Of a stretch of 64,000 nt of DNA, positions 1-6,589 are shown piece by piece. The notes below the pieces were generated by a model, which made no database searches, was not told the DNA's origin, and saw only the letters and a program-made list of their open reading frames with translations. The stretch lies in the NCBI RefSeq assembly GCF_900156415.1, contig NZ_FTNM01000001.1, positions 620,001 through 684,000 of the forward strand, in the 5' to 3' direction. The translations under genes and the position numbers were made by a program. This stretch comes from Pontibacter lucknowensis (GTDB lineage Bacteria; Bacteroidota; Bacteroidia; Cytophagales; Hymenobacteraceae). Position 1 is the first letter of the stretch. Each line of letters begins with the position of its first letter.

Positions 1-1044
1 GAGCTCGGTAAGAAGACACCGCAGAAAAGTAATCTGACGCTCATCTTCACACCAAACACGGCTCCAAAAGACACTATACCTACCCTGCCTAACCTGATCA
101 TGGCAGAGACGAACCCCGACGGTAGTTTCCGTTTTGTAGGGCTGGACTTTGAGGATACGTTGAAGGTCTTCATACAGGCGCGAACGCCAAAGGGCAGCAA
201 CAACCAGCTGATTCACCTGGATCGGACCACTGCCCCTATACCTAATTTTCAGGCATTGGAAGGAGCCACCCTATCGCCTGACCAAATAACAGCCTACCGC
301 AGGCGCATGAGCGACTGGGCAAAGGCAGACCGCCAGCACCGCCTGACGACGGGTGCCATTCAACTGAAACAGGTAGACATAACAGCCAGAAAGCAGGAGT
401 TCAGCAATGACCACCGCATTTATTTTAAAGAGAACGCAGATGCTCGTATTGAGCTAGACAAATTCACGGTAGTATATCCAAATGTACTACAATACCTGGC
501 TGGCCGTGTAGCCGGAGTGCATGTTACGGGTTCGGGCAGTGAGACCAGTGTTATGATACGCGGCGACGGGCCACTGTTTGTACTGGACGGTATGCGCGTT
601 GAACTAGAGACAGTAAACATGCTCGACCCCTCGGACATTGAGGCGATTGAGGTGCTGAAAGGAGCTAATGCTGCCATCTATGGCTCTTCATCAGGCGGCG
701 GCGTGATTGCGCTTTTCACCAAGAGAGGCAATCCGAACTACAACTATGCGAATGAAAAATCTCCCGGCACGATCAATTTCAAGCTGGCCGGCTACAACAA
801 GCCATCGGAGTTTTATTCGCCGCGCTACGATGTACCCCAGGACCGCCACAACCTGCCCGATTACCGCAGCACCCTGCACTGGCAACCGAATGTTAAAACC
901 GATGCCAGTGGCAGAGCAACCATTACGTTCTTCACGTCAGATGTCATTACTGAGTTTGTGGCCGTGTGCGAAGGTATAGCAAAGCAGGGTACGGTAGGCG
1001 CGACCTCCTATCGCTTCAGCAGCGACACACGGATACAGCCATAG
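1..1044 (+). CDS. TonB plug-domain protein without a beta-barrel (5' end outside window)
   Basis: The reading frame is open from base 1 and ends with TAG at 1042-1044, so only the C-terminal 347 residues are here. A TonB-receptor plug-like domain is visible (motifs LQYLAGRVAGVHV, FVLDGMRVELETVNMLDPSDIEAIEVLKGANAAIYG in pieces, then GGGVIALFTKRG). Instead of a 22-strand barrel, only about 110 residues follow, rich in DASGRATITFFTSD-type sequence as in the end domains of MG2/alpha-2-macroglobulin-like Bacteroidota proteins. It is probably an exported or outer-membrane-associated protein of the family with N-terminal macroglobulin-like domains and a C-terminal plug. The N-terminal part is outside the window, so this is inference. 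It is convergent with the next gene, one base apart. Confidence 0.75.
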   Translation, partial: ELGKKTPQKSNLTLIFTPNTAPKDTIPTLPNLIMAETNPDGSFRFVGLDFEDTLKVFIQARTPKGSNNQLIHLDRTTAPIPNFQALEGATLSPDQITAYRRRMSDWAKADRQHRLTTGAIQLKQVDITARKQEFSNDHRIYFKENADARIELDKFTVVYPNVLQYLAGRVAGVHVTGSGSETSVMIRGDGPLFVLDGMRVELETVNMLDPSDIEAIEVLKGANAAIYGSSSGGGVIALFTKRGNPNYNYANEKSPGTINFKLAGYNKPSEFYSPRYDVPQDRHNLPDYRSTLHWQPNVKTDASGRATITFFTSDVITEFVAVCEGIAKQGTVGATSYRFSSDTRIQP

Positions 1045-1045
1045 T

Positions 1046-1642
1046 CTACTTTTTCCGGCTGACCCACTTGTTGCCCTTTAGCCAGAAGCGCCAAGGCAGC
1101 AGGGCATCATCGCCGGCGTAGTCTATACCTACACGGGGGCCGATAGCTATACCTTCAGCAGGTACGTCTATACCTTCCTCTATCCAGATGGTGTCGCCGG
1201 TGAGTGGTTCGCCGTAGTGGCGGCGGTCTATACCTAAGGCGATACTAAGCACGCCCGGCCCGGCAGTAAGGTTGGGTTTAGGGGTGAGCATATTGCGGCG
1301 CAGCAGCATTTCTTCTATGCCTTCTGTCGGCTCAATGGCCCGTACCAGCACGGCGTCGGCGCTTCCTTCTACATTGGTAATGATGTTAAAAAGGTTGTAC
1401 ATGCCATACACCAGGTATACATAAGCCACTCCGCCCTCGTGGTACATGATCTCGGTACGCTGGGTCCGGCGGTTCATGTGCGCATGGCAGGCCTTGTCGT
1501 TTGTGCCGGAGTAAGCTTCTGTTTCCACGATCATGCCTCCGGTGAGGATGCCACCGTGGTTCGTGTAGAGGTATTTCCCCAGCAGGTCCTGCGCCACCTG
1601 CACCACATCCGCTCGGGTATAAAAGTCTTTTCTGAGCTTCAC
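1046..1642 (-). CDS. DNA-3-methyladenine glycosylase (AAG/MPG family)
   Basis: A 198-residue protein matching the alkyladenine DNA glycosylase family in length and motifs. DLLGKYL comes near residue 20, then GGMIVETEAY, with the catalytic-region Glu and Tyr, then RTEIMYHEGGVAYVYLVYGMYNLFNIIT, VLVRAIEP and TAGPGVLSIALGI. It excises alkylated purines such as 3-methyladenine, starting base excision repair in the cytoplasm. The start is GTG (CAC on the + strand at 1640-1642); there is no in-frame ATG upstream. It stands alone and is convergent with the plug protein. An imperfect inverted repeat begins four bases upstream of its start codon. Confidence 0.93.
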   Translation of the reverse strand: MKLRKDFYTRADVVQVAQDLLGKYLYTNHGGILTGGMIVETEAYSGTNDKACHAHMNRRTQRTEIMYHEGGVAYVYLVYGMYNLFNIITNVEGSADAVLVRAIEPTEGIEEMLLRRNMLTPKPNLTAGPGVLSIALGIDRRHYGEPLTGDTIWIEEGIDVPAEGIAIGPRVGIDYAGDDALLPWRFWLKGNKWVSRKK

Positions 1643-1645
1643 TTT

Positions 1646-1811
1646 GTAATGAATAATGATGAATGAGTAGTTAATTCATAGCTGCCTGCAAGCAAATGAT
1701 GAACAGGTATACGTGAAACAAGCTTATCGACCAATACCTTATCCGCGCATTATTGTTCGTTATCATATGCAACTCACTAAATCTAATCGCTCATTCGTCA
1801 TTACTCATTAC
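1646..1811. repeat. imperfect inverted repeat, 23-nt arms
   Basis: The left arm at 1646-1668 and the reverse complement of the right arm at 1789-1811 agree at 20 of 23 positions. The arms are built of TAATGA/GAATGA units. They bracket about 120 AT-rich bases between the glycosylase gene and the B12 promoter. I see no ORF or RNA signature inside. Confidence 0.6.
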
Positions 1812-1840
1812 TTGTTTCTTCGTTAAAACAATTACCTTTG
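1812..1840 (+). promoter_or_regulatory. Bacteroidota promoter for the B12 uptake unit
   Basis: TTG at 1812-1814 and TACCTTTG at 1833-1840 are 18 bases apart. This matches the Bacteroidota -33/-7 pattern (TTG, then TAnnTTTG). The predicted transcription start, about 1847, sits just before the riboswitch. Confidence 0.6.
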
Positions 1841-1844
1841 CCTT

Positions 1845-2024
1845 CAGATTGGTGGCCTTGTTGTTTCCGCGACAAAGCCTTAAAAGGGAAATAGGTGAGA
1901 TACCTATGCTGTTCCCGCAACTGTGATCTTCTTAAAAAGGGTTAGCCAAAACCACCGCCACTGTGCCGCACGACGCACGGGAAGGCTGGCTAACCTGAAG
2001 AGAGCCAGGAGACCTGCCAGTCCG
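1845..2024 (+). promoter_or_regulatory. cobalamin riboswitch
   Basis: The leader of btuB carries the conserved parts of the cobalamin aptamer in order. A GGTGGC segment lies near 1851, the core AAGCCTTAAAAGGGAA-type segment near 1876-1890, and GCTGTTCCCGCAACTGT at 1908-1924. The B12 box GCCAGGAGACCTGCC is at 2004-2018. Binding of adenosyl- or other cobalamin normally represses downstream uptake genes by terminator or start-site occlusion. The expression platform lies between 2025 and the GTG start at 2139. Confidence 0.93.
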
Positions 2025-2138
2025 ACAACAATTAGTCGTATGCTTTCGGGTAAAAAGCTGCACGGCCTTCGCTATACCTGCGCGCGCTGTTCCTGCCTAT
2101 ACCTGCCTGCATGCTTCGGGATCTAAGCAAGCGTATAC

Positions 2139-4052
2139 GTGGCAAAGTTTCATTACCGTCTTTTATCATACCTGGCCCTTTTGCTGGGTATAGCACCGGC
2201 TGCCGTGGCACAGCAGGATACAACGCTGTATCACTTGCGCACCGTCGAGATATTCGGCAAGCCCGCCGAGGTTTTTGCCTCCGGCAGCCGCGTGAGCACA
2301 ATCGACAGCAGTTTCATCCGCACCTATGCCTCCGGCACCATAGCGGATGCCTTGCAGTCCCGCACACCGGTTTTTCTGAAAACGAACGGTGCGAGCGGCA
2401 TTTCCACTCCTTCCTTCCGGGGCACCAGCGCTACGCATACTGCCGTGCTTTGGAACGGCCTCAACATCAGTCAGCCAGCCTTGGGGCAGAGCGATCTGTC
2501 CTTGTTGCCTTTGAGCAGTATCGGAAGCATTGCGGTGCAGCATGGAGCGGCAGGTGCTATGTATGGCAGTGGCGCGATCGGTGGGGCTGTTTTGCTTAAC
2601 TCCCCAACCCGGCAAGAACCCGGCTTTGGAGCAGATGTGATGCAGGAGGCCGGCAGCTTCGGCCGCTACTTCTCCAGCGCAGGCGTCCGCTACAGCGGCC
2701 AAAAGCTTTCTGTCGCACTGAGTGGCTATCGCCTGGCAGCAGAAAACGACTTCTTTTTCCGGGACTACGGTCGCATTGGAGCACCGGCTCGTCGACAGGA
2801 CCAGGCACAGGTAGCACAGCATGGCTTTACGCAGGACCTGAGCTGGCAGCTCTCTTCCAACACCCGGCTTGCTTTGCATGGCTGGTATACCTTTGCCGAC
2901 CGGGAAGTAGCTCCGGCGCTGGGCGCTGCCAACACCAATGCCGAACAACTCGACCGGAACCTGCGCCTGATGGCGGAATTGAACCACAGCAGCAACTGGG
3001 GCGAAACCTCCGTGAAAGCAGCCGTCTTCAATGATTACCTCCGCTACACCGACAATAACAACTACTCTACCACTGATATCAACACTTACCAGGTGCAGGC
3101 TGAGCAGACCTATACCTATGCACGCCGCTGGAGTTTGCGGGGTGGCCTTAATTTGCAGCACTTTGACGCCAATGTGCAAGGCTATGGCAAACAAGTAACT
3201 GAAGACCGCGCTTCGGCTTTCCTGCTCTTCCGCTACGACCCTGGCAAGCGGCTCGACCTGAGCCTAAACCTGCGACAGGCTTTCGTGAAAGGCTACAACC
3301 CTACTCCCGCCCCTACCCTGGGTGCCAATTGGCTCATGCTGCAGCAGGGTAATCACCAGCTATACCTGAAGGGCAACGTGTCGGGCAGCTACCGGGTACC
3401 GACGCTGAACGAGCGATTCTGGCAACCGGGCGGTAATCCGGACATCAAACCGGAGCAAGGCTGGAGTTACGAAACCGGACTGCGTCACCGCTATACCCTG
3501 GGCAGTGTGCAGTTGGATTCTGAATTGTCTGTCTACCGCATGCTGGTGGACAACTGGATACAATGGATGCCGATCACTTCCAGCTATTGGTCTCCCCGCA
3601 ACCTGCAGAAGGTTCGCTCACAAGGTATAGAACTCAGCAGTCGCGCCAGTACCGTAATAGGCGACTGGCTACTGGCTGTTACGGGCGCCTATACCTATAC
3701 TTCCTCCGAGCAGGTAAAGGCCTACGAAGGAAACCAGGAACTGAACCAACAGCTTGCGCACGTGCCATTGCACAAAGCCCAGTTGGGTGCTGACCTTACA
3801 TTCCGCTCCTGGACGCTCCTCGGCAACATCACACATACCGGCCTCCGCTATACCGATAACAGCAACGCCGGCAGCCTGCCTGGCTATACCTTGCTCAGCC
3901 TGGCACTGCACAGAAAGTTCAGCCTCGGTCAGTATCAGTTTGTCGCTTCAGTACGCAGCGATAACATAACCGACCGTGAATATACTGTGCTCGAAAACGT
4001 GCCGATGCCACCCCGCAGCTTTGCGGCCAGCCTGCGCTTTATCATACCTTAA
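2139..4052 (+). CDS. btuB: TonB-dependent vitamin B12 receptor (BtuB-like)
   Basis: A 637-residue outer-membrane receptor. There is a signal peptide (LLSYLALLLGIAPAAVAQ, residues 8-25), then a plug domain (about 30-155, with SFRGTSATHTAVLWNGLNI and GAMYGSGAIGGAVLLN) and a 22-strand-type barrel. The last strand ends in Phe-Ile-Ile-Pro. It carries cobalamin across the outer membrane using TonB energy. The start is GTG; TAA blocks the frame just upstream. Substrate assignment rests on the cobalamin riboswitch in its leader and the BtuG-like gene 22 bases downstream. Sequence alone would say only siderophore/vitamin receptor. Several AGGTATA motifs lie within the gene. Confidence 0.9.
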   Translation: MAKFHYRLLSYLALLLGIAPAAVAQQDTTLYHLRTVEIFGKPAEVFASGSRVSTIDSSFIRTYASGTIADALQSRTPVFLKTNGASGISTPSFRGTSATHTAVLWNGLNISQPALGQSDLSLLPLSSIGSIAVQHGAAGAMYGSGAIGGAVLLNSPTRQEPGFGADVMQEAGSFGRYFSSAGVRYSGQKLSVALSGYRLAAENDFFFRDYGRIGAPARRQDQAQVAQHGFTQDLSWQLSSNTRLALHGWYTFADREVAPALGAANTNAEQLDRNLRLMAELNHSSNWGETSVKAAVFNDYLRYTDNNNYSTTDINTYQVQAEQTYTYARRWSLRGGLNLQHFDANVQGYGKQVTEDRASAFLLFRYDPGKRLDLSLNLRQAFVKGYNPTPAPTLGANWLMLQQGNHQLYLKGNVSGSYRVPTLNERFWQPGGNPDIKPEQGWSYETGLRHRYTLGSVQLDSELSVYRMLVDNWIQWMPITSSYWSPRNLQKVRSQGIELSSRASTVIGDWLLAVTGAYTYTSSEQVKAYEGNQELNQQLAHVPLHKAQLGADLTFRSWTLLGNITHTGLRYTDNSNAGSLPGYTLLSLALHRKFSLGQYQFVASVRSDNITDREYTVLENVPMPPRSFAASLRFIIP

Positions 4053-4074
4053 ATTATATACATACCTCAATAAC

Positions 4075-5202
4075 ATGAAAAAAATTACCCGCTTCCGCAG
4101 CTACTTCCTGTCAGCTGCCTTTGCCTTTAGTGCGCTCACTATCACTTCCTGTGACAAAAAGGACAACGAGCCGGCCGGAGAATATGCACGCAATGGTGTC
4201 CTGGTTTCCAATGAAGGTGCCATGACCAAATCAAACGCCTCGATGAGCTTCTACAGCCACGATAGTAAAACTGTGGAGAACGAGTCTTTTAAGAAGGTGA
4301 ATGCTCCGCTTCTGCTCGGCGACGTGTTACAGCATATGGTACAGCATGGCGACAGACTATACCTGGTGATGAACAATAGCGGTAAGGTGGTAGTGACTAA
4401 TGCCCACACCCTGAAAGCTGAAGGTGAGATCGCCGGTCTGGAAGCTCCCCGCTACTTTACGGCCCTGAACGATGATAAAGGTTATGTAACGGAGTGGCTT
4501 GGCTACGACCCGGCTACTTATGAATATGGCAACGGCCGTGTGGCAGTGGTAGATCTCCAAACGTTGACCGTTACCAAAACAATCACTGTAGGCGTGCAAC
4601 CGGAGCAACTAATCCTGCAGGGTGGAAAGCTCTACGTAGCCAACAGTGGCGGCAATACGGTAACGGTAATCAAAACGGCTACTGACGCGATAGAAACTTC
4701 TATCACCGTAAACGACGGCCCGAGCAGCCTGGCACTGGACCGAAACAACATGCTTTGGGTAAGTAGCCGCGGCATCAAGTCTTATGACCCAACCGACTGG
4801 TCTGTCAGTGAAGAAAACAGCACCCCCGGCTCCCTCGCCAAGATCAACACAGGCAGCAATTCGGTAGCCGCGACGCTCACCTTCACCAAAAATGCGCCAT
4901 CTCCAGACAAGCTCACGCCAAATCAGAACGGAGACAAGCTCTACTATGTATTCAACAACAAGGTATGGGTGCAGGATGTCAACACGACCACACTGGCCAC
5001 TCAACCACTCATCGACCGGGGCACCTATGTGCCATATGGCTTCAATGGCCTGGGTGTGGAACCTGGCAGCGGCACGATTTACGCTGGCAAGGCGACAGAC
5101 TATGCCTCCAACGGTTGGGTAGTACGCTACAGCCCACAGAGCGGAGCTGCTATAGATTCCTTTAGGGTTGGTATTGCCCCGAACGGCTTTGTATTCAAAT
5201 AA
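4075..5202 (+). CDS. BtuG-like surface beta-propeller lipoprotein
   Basis: 375 residues from the ATG at 4075; a longer frame from 3976 overlaps btuB and lacks a signal peptide at its start. The N-terminus is a lipoprotein signal (SALTITSC, Cys at 24) followed by acidic/basic residues, as in surface-exported Bacteroidota lipoproteins. The rest is a YncE/DUF5074-type propeller with repeats such as GGKLYVANSGGNTVTVIKT and GRVAVVDLQT. In Bacteroides, BtuG is a surface propeller that hands cobalamin to BtuB with very high affinity. The riboswitch-btuB-propeller order makes that role likely here. Binding residues were not checked. Confidence 0.82.
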   Translation: MKKITRFRSYFLSAAFAFSALTITSCDKKDNEPAGEYARNGVLVSNEGAMTKSNASMSFYSHDSKTVENESFKKVNAPLLLGDVLQHMVQHGDRLYLVMNNSGKVVVTNAHTLKAEGEIAGLEAPRYFTALNDDKGYVTEWLGYDPATYEYGNGRVAVVDLQTLTVTKTITVGVQPEQLILQGGKLYVANSGGNTVTVIKTATDAIETSITVNDGPSSLALDRNNMLWVSSRGIKSYDPTDWSVSEENSTPGSLAKINTGSNSVAATLTFTKNAPSPDKLTPNQNGDKLYYVFNNKVWVQDVNTTTLATQPLIDRGTYVPYGFNGLGVEPGSGTIYAGKATDYASNGWVVRYSPQSGAAIDSFRVGIAPNGFVFK

Positions 5203-5218
5203 TTAATCCGTTATCCCC

Positions 5219-5270
5219 AAAAGCACAAATGCCCGGCCCTCTTATTGCGAGAGCCGGGCATTGTGCTTTT
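5219..5270 (+). terminator. long hairpin after the B12 unit
   Basis: Near-perfect stem of about 22 bp starting AAAAGCACAA, with one bulge and one G-U pair, a 7-base loop and a 3' TTTT. It separates the B12 unit from the convergent small lipoprotein gene and can act on both strands. Confidence 0.85.
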
Positions 5271-5284
5271 ATACCTGATCCGAA

Positions 5285-5569
5285 TTACTGATTCGGATTA
5301 GGTTTCAGATTTTCATCATAACGTTTCTGCCGGTCACCTTCCTGGTTGTAGGCACTGTCGCCGATGGCGGTACCTTCACGGCCTTCATATATTCCTTCGT
5401 GGTTTTCAGTGGTGTCGCCGTATGTTCCGGCTCGGTCTTGCTCCTCCGGATACTCAATTTCGCTCCGCTCCACGTTTGTCTCACCTGGGTCGGTACCTGT
5501 GTTACAGGCCGCCATACCTACGCCCATAAGCAAACCAAGTACAGCAGCCGTTGTCTTTATAGATTTCAT
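5285..5569 (-). CDS. small hydrophilic lipoprotein, unknown function
   Basis: 94 residues from the ATG at 5569; a longer frame to 5608 adds 13 residues before the signal peptide. The N-terminus is a lipoprotein signal (LLMGVGMAAC, Cys near 20). The mature part is acidic, Glu/Asp/Tyr/Gly-rich and low in hydrophobics (GDTTENHEGIYEGREG), so probably unstructured. I recognise no domain. It is convergent with the B12 unit and divergent from the small gene at 5713. Confidence 0.75.
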   Translation of the reverse strand: MKSIKTTAAVLGLLMGVGMAACNTGTDPGETNVERSEIEYPEEQDRAGTYGDTTENHEGIYEGREGTAIGDSAYNQEGDRQKRYDENLKPNPNQ

Positions 5570-5712
5570 AGTTTTTTCAGTTAAGATTTTCAAAGTGCCA
5601 ATCCACATCAGGGTATAGCTCTTTAATGTACGACCAGCCTACAATTAGAGTTAAAAAAAGCTACACAGCTCGTCCGTTTGCCGTATGACATAGTGCACTA
5701 AAACATGAAGCT

Positions 5713-5889
5713 ATGATGAACGGGAAAAATAAGTCTGATCAGGAAAAGAGCAGCAAGGAAATGTCTTCGGACAAGAAAAAAGTAGCTACCGACAAGCAAA
5801 CCCCACCGCCACAGGGTTCAGGAGCGAACAATCCGGGCCACACCAAAGACGATAGCTCTGATGCCGAGGCACAAAAAGGACACGCCTGA
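5713..5889 (+). CDS. small Lys/Ser/Asp-rich hydrophilic protein
   Basis: A 58-residue frame (start ATG ATG at 5713 or 5716, stop TGA at 5887-5889) encoding MMNGKNKSDQEKSSKEMSSD, then a Pro-Pro-Pro-Gln-Gly-Ser linker and KDDSSDAEAQKGHA. It has no hydrophobic core, so it would be disordered and cytoplasmic. No family is recognised. A clean start and stop between two small genes and a coding-like composition support it, but there is no strong ribosome site. It may be a general stress-type small protein; that is speculation. Confidence 0.5.
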   Translation: MMNGKNKSDQEKSSKEMSSDKKKVATDKQTPPPQGSGANNPGHTKDDSSDAEAQKGHA

Positions 5890-5940
5890 TGACGCAACAA
5901 TCAGCCTAACCCTTAACTTTGCGGCTATACCTGGTCTGCC

Positions 5941-6174
5941 ATGAAAAAGAACTTGATGAACCCGGCGCTTAAACGCAAGTTGCTGGTTATCTCCCTGCTG
6001 TGCCTGCTCGTAGCCTCTGCCCTGCAGCTCTATACCTTCGGCTTTGCTGATAACTTCTTCAGTAACTGGCTGCGCATGTTTGTGGTACTGTTTGTTTTGG
6101 TGGCAGGTACTGTGCTGGCTGTTGTGCCGGGTGCAAATTATATTGTAAACAAGACCTCGCAATTGTTCAGATAA
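5941..6174 (+). CDS. small two-helix membrane protein, DUF2798-like
   Basis: 77 residues with two predicted membrane segments (about 15-36 and 46-66) joined by a short loop containing NWLRMF, and a positively charged N-terminus. The spacing and the W-L-R before helix 2 and PGANYIV after it resemble DUF2798. Function is unknown. It is followed at once by an intrinsic terminator. Confidence 0.7.
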   Translation: MKKNLMNPALKRKLLVISLLCLLVASALQLYTFGFADNFFSNWLRMFVVLFVLVAGTVLAVVPGANYIVNKTSQLFR

Positions 6175-6195
6175 GCACTGCTATACCTCTACAAA

Positions 6196-6232
6196 CGAAA
6201 AGCCCGTGATAGCATCACGGGCCTTTTGTTTT
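6196..6232 (+). terminator. intrinsic terminator
   Basis: GCCCGTGAT (6202-6210), a 3-base loop and ATCACGGGC (6214-6222), flanked by AAAA and CTTTTGTTTT. It ends the small membrane protein transcript. Confidence 0.85.
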
Positions 6233-6589
6233 AGGGAACAATTGAAACACTTACACCATCACAAGCCATTGCTTCGGGTTATTATTCATGAAATTTATTT
6301 CACTGATTTAACCTTTGCTTTTACGCCTAGAAGCATTCAACTATAGATGATAATAATGCAAATATAGTGATATTTAGATTGATTTATATAATAAAATATC
6401 GCTTTAATGCATAATTTATTCGATGTTACACCTGTCATTCCCTAAGCCGCTCATTTACAACAATTCCAGACTGAACCCTGCCTGCATAAGAAGTGTTAAG
6501 CAGGCAGTAATTGTTTAGAAAGCGCTACTTAATCAGTAGTTTTGCAGTCCGCGCCCTTTGGGGCGTTCTTATTTTAAGAATCCCAAGAC
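6233..6589 (+). other. AT-rich intergenic region with putative promoter
   Basis: 357 bases without a credible ORF. The middle part (6290-6430) is very AT-rich. A Bacteroidota -7 box TAGTTTTG lies at 6537-6544, with only a weak -33 candidate (TTG at 6511-6513, or TTTAG at 6514-6518). It is the likely promoter of the radical SAM gene. Nothing else is recognised. Confidence 0.5.

Noticed and set aside
2166..3194. 342-codon minus-strand frame opposite btuB
   Set aside because: A long antisense shadow of a clear receptor gene, without family motifs.
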